Shown here piece by piece: positions 1 through 12,600 of a stretch of 64,000 bases of DNA (position 1 is the stretch's first letter; each line of letters starts with the position of its first letter). Below the pieces are notes generated by a model. It saw only the letters and a program-made list of their open reading frames with translations. It ran no database searches and had not been told where the DNA came from. The position numbers and the translations under genes were made by a program. Location: NCBI GenBank assembly GCA_944470555.2, contig OX104127.1, positions 42,583,934 to 42,647,933 of the forward strand, given 5' to 3'. The DNA is from Heterobilharzia americana (lineage: Eukaryota; Platyhelminthes; Trematoda; Strigeidida; Schistosomatidae).

Positions 1-367
1 TATTGTGGTAAACACCGAAGGAGTTTGAATTCCCTCACTGTATTATAGAGTTAAGAAGATTTCTGAATTTTATATGGATTTCGCATACTTATGAGGTCAA
101 AAATGTTTGCGCTAACATTTAAAATTTACAGATAAGTAGACCATGATGCATTGTAACGGAGGGGAAAAAATTCTAGCGTTATGCGCTTTAATTATCACAA
201 AGAATTTAACACATTATTGCTCGGAAATATTTTGTATGGAAGCAGCTACTGGCAGATAGAACAATTCTACAATCAATATGATATTATTGCTTTGGATAAA
301 AGAAGTCATAAGTGTACAACATTGTTCTTGAGAATGTTGTTTTGATGTCATTCGTTATGTTTTTTAG

Positions 368-600
368 GTTTGTGAAGAGCTTGTTGCAATCAAAGCTGAT
401 GCAGCAGAAGGCAAAGCGAGACGTATACTATCAGGTTTGGGTTTCACAAAAGGTATGATGGATAGACCAACCAAAGATCTGTCAGGAGGTTGGAGAATGC
501 GTGTTAGTCTGGCGAGAGCTTTATTTTTAGAACCAACACTTTTGCTGTTGGACGAACCGACAAACCACTTAGACTTAAATGCTGTTATATGGTTGGACAA
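368..600 (+). CDS. ABCF1: ABCF1 exon a: signature and Walker B of ATPase domain 1
   Basis: The acceptor is tttttag before 368 and the donor is gtaagt at 601. The exon encodes 77 codons plus two bases, starting [19 protein letters not shown]. It carries LSGGW (residues 38-42 of the exon) and [12 protein letters not shown] (58-69). It ends inside the Asn codon of WLDN, which is completed by exon b. The preceding exon is outside the window. Confidence 0.92.
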
Positions 601-3600
601 GTAAGTATTTTTAAGTAGAATAACAGAGATGTATTCGTGAATGTGATTTACTTCTGTCTGATAACCATATGTATGTTACAATTTTTTAAAATGATACTTT
701 TATGCTGACTAGTGGTTTTGAGTTTCACTATTAGGGTTGACATAGTATAAAGTTTAAGAGGGTGAAACCATTCCTTCGTGAAAGAATATCATAGTAGTTT
801 TTTTGTATCCAACAATATGTTCGACATACTTGTGATTTTAAAAGGGTATATTAAGTGAAGTCGGATCAAAATGAACTCCTGCACCCTTGCACACATTCTT
901 GAGGTAGGCAATAAGCAACAACACCTATTGTGTTAAGGCTAATGATACTACCTAGCTGTCCACACCTCGGAAGGTGAAACAGTGTAGCCACAATTTTGAG
1001 TAGCATATAGACAGAAAGCCAACAGGGAATATGAAGTTATGAAATAATCGGGGAGGATATTGGACAAAGTGAATTAAGTACATTTAGAACAATAATGTTA
1101 AAGCGAATAGAAGTGTAGCCTTAAATTGATGCGAGAAGACTGATTCCTTCTGGCTGTGACCACAATGAAGAGCGAAAGCAACTTAAACCTAAATTGGGCA
1201 GGAGTCTTCGCAGCGATCGCAAGCCTGAGAGACAGAGAAGGCATCAACGTTAGATGACACCCAGAAACTGTTTAGGCTTATTAAATATTCCAACGAGAAG
1301 GAAACGATGGTTAGTGAAACCATCACCAAAAAAGGATGAAACGCTGGTAACTTCCCACTGCAGACGTCTAGTAAGTTGGATGAAAGACTTTGAAGCACAG
1401 TTCAATTGGTCCACAACAACACTTCAGTTGCCCAACATCTAGCCTGAACCTGAATGGGACGTAGATTTCGGTCCTCTGACTCACCTTGAAGTTGAGAAAG
1501 CTGTATCTAACCTGTAAAGATACAAAACATCAAGATCTGACAGTTTGTCACTCGAAGTTTTCAAGCATGGAGGTAGGAAGTCGCTGATTAAAATGACGGA
1601 GGTATTAGGTAGTGTATAGGAATCAGAAGTAATGCCGTCAGCCTAGTCTACTTCACCGACCATTCCAGTCTATTTTGAAAGGAGGAAAGTCTTCTCGTGA
1701 CAACCATAAGAAGGGATCAGTTTGATTGACATCTTGTCCAAGATCTTAGTGTCCATTGCTATCCGACACCTAACTGGAGCTCGAAAAAATCAAGCAGGTT
1801 TCTGTTGTGGTTCATTGATCAGATTTTCACCCTCCGACAGGTTCTAGATCACAGACACACCTACCAGCTAATAGCAGATACCTGCCATATTTGTTGACGT
1901 GAAGGCGACGTTTCACTCTGTCGTCCATGAGGTGTTGCGGCAGTGTCTAGCTGTAATAGGAGTACCGAGCAAGTATATAGTGCTTATCTAGTCTCTCTGT
2001 TTGAACTCAGGCAGCCGCGTCAGTGTATATGGAGAGTTGTCATGTGAATTGACAACAACTAGCGGCGTCGACTATGGATTTCCACTGTCACCGTTCCCTT
2101 TCAGTTTCATTATAGGTACACTAATGTACATAGCTTTAAATACGTTTGACTTCACATGGATTAATCCACTCCCTGGTTGGTGTCTGGTTGACTTGGAGTA
2201 TGCAGATGATATTATCCTACTAGGTGAAAATGCTGAGGCAATGTAGAGTCTTCTGAACGCATTGAGCCAAAATCTGAGTGTTTTTGGCGTGCTTTTCATT
2301 GGTACCTGTCAAATGTATGATGATGCACTAGGACTGATCTACTGCAAGTACTCTCAATTTAATGATAGGAAGTGAAGTGGTGGAATGTGTCGACCACTTC
2401 ACTTACTTGTAGGGTTGCATCAGCCTGAACGACCTGGTTGCTGACGAAATCTCAGCTCAGATAGAGAAACCTCGTTTGTAATTCGCCAAATCGCATCATC
2501 TGTGGCGCCGTCAAGACATCCGACTATCTATCAAAGGACGAGTATACCGCACTGGAGTCCATTCTATCTTACCTGGTTGAGACATGGCTGTTGAAAGTAG
2601 ATGACATAAAGTACTTTCATGGTTTTGATCACAGGTGTCTTCGTAACATTGCTCGCGTTTAGTGGAACCACTGTGTGAGGAATGTTGAAGTCAGGCGAAG
2701 GCTACTAGGCAAAACATGCAAGTCGATTGATGAAGTTGTGAACCTTAGTTGACTGAAATGGCTTGGACATGAGTTTCGCATGTCAAGCTACCGCCCACCT
2801 CGACGTCCTATACCAGGTGAATTTGGAAGAGAGCTGAGAGTGACCAGACCAAGATGTAGCACCAGTACATGAAGTCTCTGACTGCTAATCTGGGCAGTGT
2901 GAGAAGGTCTAGACTGCTTTGTTAGGGTTCTTGAGACGAAAGGAATCAATCTTTTCTGTCCACTTAGTCTTTGTATGCTGCTATGATTTTTGGCAACGTT
3001 GCTTATATCTTCCTGTCTGTATCTTAAATTTTTTCTCAAAAACCAATCTGTTATCTGCTAGTCTTTGTATAACTCTTTACTGAATTTTGAGGGAGTTGTG
3101 GAGATTTGGAAATATTTCAAATTGTTATTCATCGTAGACTGACATCAGTTGGAGGAACAAAGGGAACCTGGGAGCACTGGATAGCTGTTTCGTCCGACTA
3201 GTATGGGACTCCTCAGCAGTGCGCACCCACGACCCCACACCAGCAGGGATCGAACCCGCGACCTTCGGGTTCCGCGGACAGCGCGTTACCATTGAGCTAG
3301 CCATTGGGTCACAATCCAATGCTCCATATTTCCAACTTCTCTTAGCTCACGATATAACGCAACCGCCATCCAATGTCATCGTTGAGTATCTGTCCTCACG
3401 ACCATCAGGCTTGACTCCACCGGTCACGACTTCTTATTCGAACTTCGGGAATACTTCTCGAAGTTCGAATAAGAAGTCGTGACCGGTGGAGTCAAGCCTG
3501 ATGGTCGTGAGGACAGATACTCAACGATGACATTGGATGGCGGTTGCGTTATATCGTGAGCTAAGAGAAGTTGGAAATATGGAGCATTGGATTGTGACCC

Positions 3601-6600
3601 AATGGCTAGCTCAATGGTAACGCGCTGTCCGCGGAACCCGAAGGTCGCGGGTTCGATCTTTACTGAATGTTTGTTTGAAGTTCAGATTGTTTTTTTTTTA
3701 TTACATCTTACCTCATTTAATGTCTTGGTTTTAGAGTCTGGATATTGTTGAGAAATTTACAGTCAGTAGATCTGAACTTCAATCTTTTGATTTTATTTAT
3801 TAAGACTATAAAACAATCAGCAAACAATCGAAGTCATTTTTATTGAAGTCTTAAACTGAAATATCAATTGGAATACACGGTTTATTGTTAAGTTAACCTA
3901 CAGATTATCTTCACAGTAATTTCCTTCTGTAAACTGTCAATTCATCTTTACACACAATGAGACGTTTTACATTCATTGTAAGATAAAGAATACATATATA
4001 TGACTTTAAACTGTATTATTCGTATGAAATTAGGTTTCTAACCTTCAATGTTTCGTATCTCTTGATTCCGTTTGGGAAAAAAAATACTTAATTACATAAA
4101 TAATACCAGTCTATAACCACCATTACCTACATGACTATCTTTAGGCCATTGTAGTACAAGAAGATAGACTATTATTTAGGATTTCCAACGTATGTTCCAA
4201 TCATCTTGACTATCACAGCTGTGCAAATCTGTTGATTGATCTGTCAACCAAATTGAAATCTGTACATCTAACTTCATAGTTGCTAAGTCGACGACTTTTG
4301 TGATACTGATAATCACATACCTGTTACTTCGTACTATCTGCCTCAGTCATCCATCATGTCTCATTGGTACAGTAAGACAGAGCCCATTTCTATTTCTTAT
4401 ATGCAATTCTCAATGGATTTTTGGATATTTTCTTAACATCTCTATTGACATCATTTGTTAATTCCAATGAAGGATTCTTTATATACTCGCTAAGTTTTTG
4501 CCAGTAATCAGTCCATACAGTTTTACACAGACTAGATAGACAAAAATCAGGGTAGAATCTCACACAGAAGTTGCCACAAATATATCATAAGAGAGAATAG
4601 AAGACGGTTGCAGCAAAGAAACATTTTTCTCTATGAACTAATTCTCTTAACTGTATATTCATCAATATGTAGTAAAAAGGATAAAACATTCCAGAGTAAT
4701 TTTTTTCCGAAGGTCAAAATAAATTGCATGATAAAGGAAAATTACACAGTATATATGGGTATATAAGGTACGGAAACTAAAGAAAATGATTACATAGCAA
4801 AATATTATTGCATCAAAAGGGATTTATCTGGAGTCATCAATCCTTTATGCTAACCATAGCAAAGAAAAAGATTGTACACATTTGTTTTCAATGCGCATAT
4901 CAGTGAACTGGTTGGCGTTATCATGAATCTCGTACCCTGTAGTTGAATTGCATATGAACGCGAACCAACTTCATTTGTGATGAATCGAATGAGCCACTCA
5001 GTAGTTCAGGCTTCTGATTACTAACTTGCCGCTTATGCCTCACTTAGATTTGCTTTATAATAAACCCTTATACACAATGAATATTGTTCATAGTTTAATA
5101 CATAAACTATGTTCTTTAGTATTCACTTTATGGTGCTGTGTTCATGATGTCTTCATATCGGAAGTCAATTAAAGATAGAATTGTGTTGAGAAACGTTACT
5201 GTAAATGTTTGAAAAAAGGTCCATTTACCAAACATACAAAGAGTCAATTTTCAATTGTTATTGCCTTAACTGGTAACTGAGTTGATATGTGTAATTATGA
5301 ACCGCAGAAAAACACAGGAGCGTGATAAACAGTATATTAATGATGGATATTGGCTAGGAATGGAATCCAGGATGCGCTTTCCGTCCTGATTGAGACTCGT
5401 TAGGTGGATTTACCTGCCTCCTAGTGAGTGATGTTGTTCCCATCGAGGCTCGAACTAGGGACTGATGGCTCCAAACGCTATGGCATTATCCATGAGACTA
5501 TCGAGCTACGATAGCCACTGCTTGTGCTATGCGTATAGTTTTAGTATTGTTTCCGAGTTCGGGTCTTGTAGGGAACATCATTCACTAGGAGCCGGGTACA
5601 TCCATCTGACGAGTCCAAAATAAGACGAAACGCACCTCCTGGATTCCACTTCTCTCCACTATCCGTCATTAATATAAAACTGATACACAGGCAGTAAACA
5701 ACAACATTATGATAAATAGTGCTTACTGCAAGCGTTGTAATGACTAATAAAATCAACTCTTTATGATAAATAGTGCTTACTGCAAGCGTTGTAATGACTA
5801 ATAAAATCAACTCTTTATCAATTGTTTGTAAAAATTATCTGACTTCGTGAATACATGGGTTTCTATGGCTATATAGAAATTTGCTGATACACTGTTTCTC
5901 TTAATTATCTATTTTAGCTATCTTCAGAAGTGGAAAAAAACACTTCTAATTGTTTCACATGACCAGTCATTCTTAGATAATGTGTGTACAGATATCATTC
6001 ATTTAGACCAACGTCAACTATTCTACTACAGAGGCAACTATAGTAAGTTCCTTATATTCAGGCTTATATTTTCAAATGTATGTATGTGTGAACAGTTTAA
6101 TATGATTTATATTCATTCATTCATTTTATATCTTGAAAGTATACTCTGTTGATTGACTTAAATCATGAATAAAGCCAGGTGTACAGTATTTTGGTGACTG
6201 TTAATATCTTTGTATTTAAATAGCTTTAGAATTGTTAAACTGAATTTACCAAAAAAGATGTAATTAATATTTTCGTCATCGTCTCTCATCAGATTGTTGT
6301 TTTGCCGCTACTTTATGTCGAGTATCATTCTTGGCTGAAAGCTACTTATAAGGGTGTAAATAAGTAGTATGCAACATATCATCAAGAGAAATATGAAGTG
6401 ATAACAACCAACAAGTGTAGAACCAAGAGGAAAGGAATTATAATATTGAGTAGAAATATAAAGGAGAAGAACACTATACATTCAGATGTTGAACATGGGT
6501 ACTGTATGTAAATGTAACTATATTATGCTACTGAATGCTTTTATCACAATTAAATGTAATTAGTTAATAAAAATAATATTTACTGCTTCACTGAACTTTT

Positions 6601-9600
6601 ATTCAATACTACTAACTTTATGAAATTTATATCTTGACAAATTTTCCTTTCATCTTTAGATAAACTATAACTATCTTCACTCTAACAAATGTAATACATA
6701 TAACCGGTTTGTTTTAAATACTATTTCTATCTATTTTATTATTATTAGTCCCTTGGGTTCCTAGTGGAACATAGGGCTTCAGTAGCACGTCTCCAGTGAC
6801 CTCTCTTCTCTGAGATCTTTTGAACCTGGTCCCACGACAGCCCACAAGCTCTTATTTCCTCCTCGCACGACCTCCTCCATGTCACCCTCGGACGTCCAAC
6901 TCGTCGCTTCCCATGGGGATTCCACTCGAGCAACTGGCCTGACGCATGATGTCCTCAGTCGGCCTTCTCAGTGCATGGCCAATCCATCTCCACTTCTTCC
7001 TGCATATTTGTTAGGTGATAGGTTCTTGGTTGGTTCGTTGCCAGAGTTCCTTGTTGCTTATTCTTTCTGGCCATTTGATCTTCAGTAGCGAGCCAGCGTA
7101 AGCAGTTATTGATGAATGTCTGTAGTTTGTTGGAAATGCCTTTCGTAACGCGCCAAGTCTCTGAACCATACAGAAGCAGTGACTTGATGTTAGTGTTGAA
7201 AATCCGGATCATTTCTATCTATAGTGTTACGAATTTTATGATAAGCGTCAAATGTATAAGCTGATATGTATCTTCGACTGTTTATTCAAGTTGAAAGATA
7301 ATAATTTTCAATGAAAGACTAACATTCCTAAATAAAAACTATGTATACATTTTCTATCAATTATCAACCATATACACATTTCTGCCATCTTATCATCTTT
7401 ATGTTATACACTGATCATTAACTGAATGAATCTGTCAAGCAAAGACTCTATCTTGTTAAGCGATCTGTTCTACAGTCATCTATTTGTAATACACTTTTGA
7501 AATGATATATTGTATCATACTGAAGTTAGTGCTGATAATGTCGTCCAGAAAAACGATGAAAGCTTTGCGGTTAAACAATCCAACTCAGAGAACACAATAC
7601 AACCAAGAATATATCTTCAAAGCCTAAATGGAAGTACCTCTTTTTATAGAAGAAAATAATAAAAATCTCATAAAGATTAATTTATCATTTGTTGGTTAAT
7701 ATACCATATAAAACTTATTTTCAAAGCATCTTCCCATTTCATGGAGTATTAGACAGCTAGTTAGTAAGTATAAAAACTCTTTGTAGACCTTATTAAATAA
7801 CACAAAGCCATATTTGAAGTGATAGGTTGCATAGAAAATAAACCCTAAAGAGAACTTTCAAAATCATAACATTCACTGCTTCTTAAAAGTGTTTAATGGT
7901 AGTCTGAGGTTCTTAACAGACAAAATAATTAAATTTAGAGCATAATACTATTCTACGAATCTGTAATTGAAGAAATCAGTTAGCCTACTTTCCAGTTGTA
8001 CTCATTTCTTAGCTTTTTTTTTCTTAAAAAACAACTTACCGTGTTATTCAAAGCAACTGGTCCCTTTGATAAATTTAAACAGCGTAATGAGAAGACGAAG
8101 ATTATCTGAAACATGTCGTGATGTATTAGCGCTATACATTTTGAACAATCTGATCACACATGGACTTGTCGAACTATTTATATGAAAATTTACGAAAAGG
8201 TCAATGAAGTTAGTGGGATCAGATTGTTCGAAATGTATAGCGCCAATACATCACATGTTTCAGATAATCTTCGTCTTCTCATTACGCTGTTTAAATTCAC
8301 CGTGTTATTGTTATTTTTCTGAATATCTTTTATTCATCTAATTTCTTCTTAACACTTTTAGTTGTGTATTTCTGCAATGTTTAAGACGAATATTTAATTC
8401 ATCGAGATGAGAGTGGTTACAGGTTGTGTACTGTGTGACTGAAATAAACTAAAACCTTGTGACTTTTTTCCAATTATATCTTTCAGTTTATTAATTTATT
8501 AATTTTACGCTTCAAGTGTTTTCGTTTTCTTCTTTTAAGAGCAGATCTTCTCTTTCTCCTCATTCATTTTTACTAATTAGGACTGTTAATCACAATTTTT
8601 GAAATTATTGTAGACAGATAATTTGGAGAAGTGTAAATTTTGTGTATACTTACCGATTAATTGTAATACTTATCCTTTGTGGTGTAGATAGACAAGATCA
8701 ACACAAGACCAGGCATTACTGTGTACTAGTGCAAGTTGTCATACCTCATCACCACATCAAACGGGAATACACCAAGACGAATGATAGAGAAGAAAGCAGT
8801 CAAAAGTGATTAAAAGTAGTGATAAGATAAAAAGGAGGAGTAATAAAATACTGAATTCAGTATGACAACCTAGATGAGGATAATGTGTGGATACACCTGC
8901 TTCACCTAAAGTCTCCAAACACTGGTTTCTGTTGTTGCGTGAACCTAACTGGGAAGTCTGTGTTTGACTACAAGGGTTAGACCAAGAGGCGATATCATGT
9001 TTTAGTCTGGCCGCCCCTGGCCAATTTTCAGTCTGCTAACCCACTTCAGCTAACATTACGTGACGAAGTAGTTGGTGACTGTGCATACGCAACATACGCC
9101 CAGCCACCTCAGTCACTGGAGAAGGTTCACCACCTCGTCAACTGACTTTCCTTCTCGCCCTAGAACTCTACTGTTGAAGATGGGATCATTGAAGACCACT
9201 CCTAGAGCAATAATTTGCATTCGGGTGGCGAGAAACATTCCCAACATATCCAAATTGCCACTCAATATGTTTAAAAAACTCTGCATACTGCTAGGGTCTA
9301 AACCTAACAGGATCATGTGATCTGTGTGTTTACATCAACTAAGGATTCTCCTATGACTTGGTCAGATGACGAGAAGGAGATCTGTGTAGGTATGTCTATG
9401 ATATAAAGTTGAATAAGAAAGAAATGTGGTGTTCAGACTTAGTAACACTTGCTGCCAGGGAGACGGGGTAGCAATGGGGTCACCATTGGGTCCACTGTTA
9501 GTAGATGTATTCATGGTCAGACTTGAAACAGCCATACTCAACCCAGTTATCAAGCAGTTCAAATTTCCTCGAAGATATTTCCATGATGTACTCATTGTTT

Positions 9601-12600
9601 GTGATAAGAATTATGACTTGCAGAAAGTACTACAGTTTTCCTATGAATGTCACTCTCGAGCAACTGGACAATATAGGTGGAATCGTACCCAAAGATACCA
9701 TTCCTCGACGTATTGTTAACAAGAAGAGATGATGAGACACTGAAAGGATTAGTTTATCGAAAGTACTTGGAATGGACAAATAACAAAATGCTTTCATAGC
9801 TCGGTTCGCATCAGCCGGAAAAGAAATTTAATCCATTCCTTTTCCTCTCCAGTCCACAGGATTTGTACTGGGGATACTTTAGAAGATGAAATTTTGCTGT
9901 TAGGATCGATGTTCATCAAAAGTAAATGACCAGAAAGATCCATGGATAGAAATCTTATTCGAAATGCTACTTATCCAGTCTCTTATCACCGTGGAGAAGA
10001 AAAAGCTACTTTTAAACTCGGAATTCATTGGAGATGCAGCAGATGGGGTGCTAAAACGTAAACTAATGAAGACTATACAATGAACAGTCTATGAAGCCAC
10101 TCTACTAATCATCTGTGCTAGTCACTCATGGTGAACTCGTGTGCTAAGGACAAATTGTCACTGCTAACCATTTCAATGTGAATATGTTAATTCACCTGCT
10201 CCTGTGGCGCTAGTTACATAGGCCGTACGCAGAGGCAGATTCTTCAACGCCAGTACCTTCCAATATATCTGAGTAAAGATTAACACTTATCAATCAACAA
10301 CTGCATATTACAGCATTTGGTTGAAAGCAGACACAGTTCTAGGAGATTTGTTCGTAGTAACTTACAAAGTATAACGTAGTCTTCCGAAGGTATGAGAAAA
10401 CGCTTACTTTGCATTGCTAAAGCTTTGGCAATACAATCATCGAAACCCGAAGCACCTTTGTCATACCCAGTCCTTATTCAATTGTTAATTCTTAAGCCTA
10501 ACTAATCTTTTTATTATCATACTATTGCGTAAACGATTGACATTTAATATCATTGTTTAAATTCCTTTTTCTTTTCAAGTTGTTATTCATCGTAGACTGA
10601 CATCAGTTGGAGGAATAAAGGAAACCTGGGAGCACTGGATAGCTGTTTCGTCCGACTAGTATGAAACTCCTCAGCAGTGCGCACCCACGACCCCACACCA
10701 GCAGGGATCGAACCTGCGACCTTCAGGTTCCGCGAACAGCGCGTTACCATTGAGTTAGCCACCGGGTCAGAATCCAATGCTCCATATTTTCAACTTCTAT
10801 TAGCTTACGATGTAGCACAACCGCCACCCAATGTCATCGTTGAGTAACTGTCCTCACGACCGGTGGGGGCAAAGCCGGATGGTCGTGAGGACAGTTACTC
10901 AATGATCACATTGGGTGGCGGTTGTGCTATTTCGTGAGCCAAGAGAAGTTGAAAATATAGGCGACTGGATTCTGACCCAGTGGCTAGCTCAATATCAACG
11001 TGCTGGCCACGGAACCTGAAGGTCGCGGGTTCGATGCCTAGTGTTTCGAGGTCGTTGGTTCTTACTGCTGAGGAGTCCCATACTAGTCGGACGAAACAGC
11101 TATCCAGTGCTCCTAGGTTTCCTTTGTTCCTCCAACTGATGTCAGTCTACGATGAATAACAACTTGAAATATTTCCAAATCCTCACAACTCCCTCAAAAT
11201 TCCTTATTCTTTTACTCTAGTTAGTTTTAAAGGTATGTTACTACAGCGTAGAAAAGAACAGCAAAAAGAATTTGATAAGCAAGAAAGACGTCTCAAGGAA
11301 TTAAAACAATCTGGAATGAGTAATAAACAAGCTCAAGCGAAAAATCAACGTGATATACTGACACGAAAACAAGCTAAAAATAAACCAGCTCAAAATGACG
11401 ATACAAATATTGGTAAACCTCAACTACTAACTAAACCAAAGGAGTATGTTGTAAAGGTAATTTTATGCATTTCACTCTGTAGACAAGTATATATTTTAAC
11501 AAATGCATTTACACTAACCTTCCATTGAATTCTCTCTTAGTTTTCAGATCAATGCATAGATTATTTAATAAGATATATAGGTACTTCTTAAAAGTTGATT
11601 CGTCTGTTGTTGTAAAAAGTATAAAATATGCTGCACTAATACAGTTAAGAAGAAAAGACTGAGAGTATTCATCTTCTAGGCATCATTTATTTAAATAAAA
11701 TCACATTTTTTATGCATAACTTCCTGTTTGTACTGAGAGTTTTGTTGCTCTCTGAGTTTGAGTTTTTATAAGCATAATATTCGACGTTTGTTTAAACGTT
11801 GCATTCTGTGCACCTATAAATGAAGAAGAAATTAATGTACCGTCTATAAATACTGAGTTAATTTCTAATACATTAAATGTTTCTCTTTTCTGTTCTTTCT
11901 GGGAGTGCTAGTTTTAAATCCTAAATTCCAGTCATAATACGTAAGAATAGTATTTAATGAAAGTGTTATGAACTGCGGTATATATAACCATATAATGCTT
12001 CGATTTGATACGATTAACAATAGAACAATGAATTGTCAACATAATATTCAGCTAATACGAGATGAAGAAAAAGACATTCGGATTGAAAGTACATTTCTTT
12101 CAACCGAATCGTGCTCTTACAGCTGGAAATCCAGCTGTTTATATACCTTTAGACGACTCTGGCGCGGAAAAACAAAATAGCAGGATGACTTTAAAGGCCA
12201 CCCTGATAACTACTGAGATAACCAACTAGGCTTGTACTATATTTTACGAAAAACTACCTTTTTAACCGGAATGCCGAAACTTGATTGGACATCACAGCAG
12301 TTGCTGGGGGGCCTTTAAAATCGGACAAATTCCATATTAATAGTGTAAAATGAACCAATCAGGGTTTAGTATTGTAAATCATGGTAAAAATAGGTAACAT
12401 TACGTGGAGCAAAATAGGCACGAAGTAAGGCTTACATTTTACATGATAATATATGCATAAGTTAGTTTTTTTTATGGATTAGGCATCCTTAACAGAAGGT
12501 AGTACAACTAGTGAGAAGAGGAGAAAGATGACAAAAATGAGTATTATATTTGAAGAATTAGATACTCAGAAAGTACGTCTAGTGAAAATGAAGATCATCT

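Larger units (their letters stand above)
10576..11196 (+). mobile_element. Foldback hammerhead retroposon (family B), copy 2
   Basis: Bounded by a 17-bp direct repeat with one mismatch: aaattcctttttctttt at 10559-10575 and aaattccttattctttt at 11197-11213. The left half is the antisense of the SINE and starts at the family's usual 5' boundary (CAAGTTGTTATTC). The right half is the sense SINE, with A-box-like TAGCTCAAT, B-box-like GGTTCGAT, a hammerhead and the 3' tail CAACTCCCTCAAAATT. It ends 24 bp before ABCF1 exon c. Confidence 0.8.

Noticed and set aside
364..600. Open frame on the - strand opposite ABCF1 exon a
   Set aside because: It is antisense to a conserved exon with splice sites on + and has no family resemblance.
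3125..3319. Recurrent 64-residue frame (SINE encoded), also at 10583, 14643, 15536 and 15918
   Set aside because: It is a SINE sequence that happens to be open, containing the tRNA-like head and ribozyme. It is not conserved as protein.
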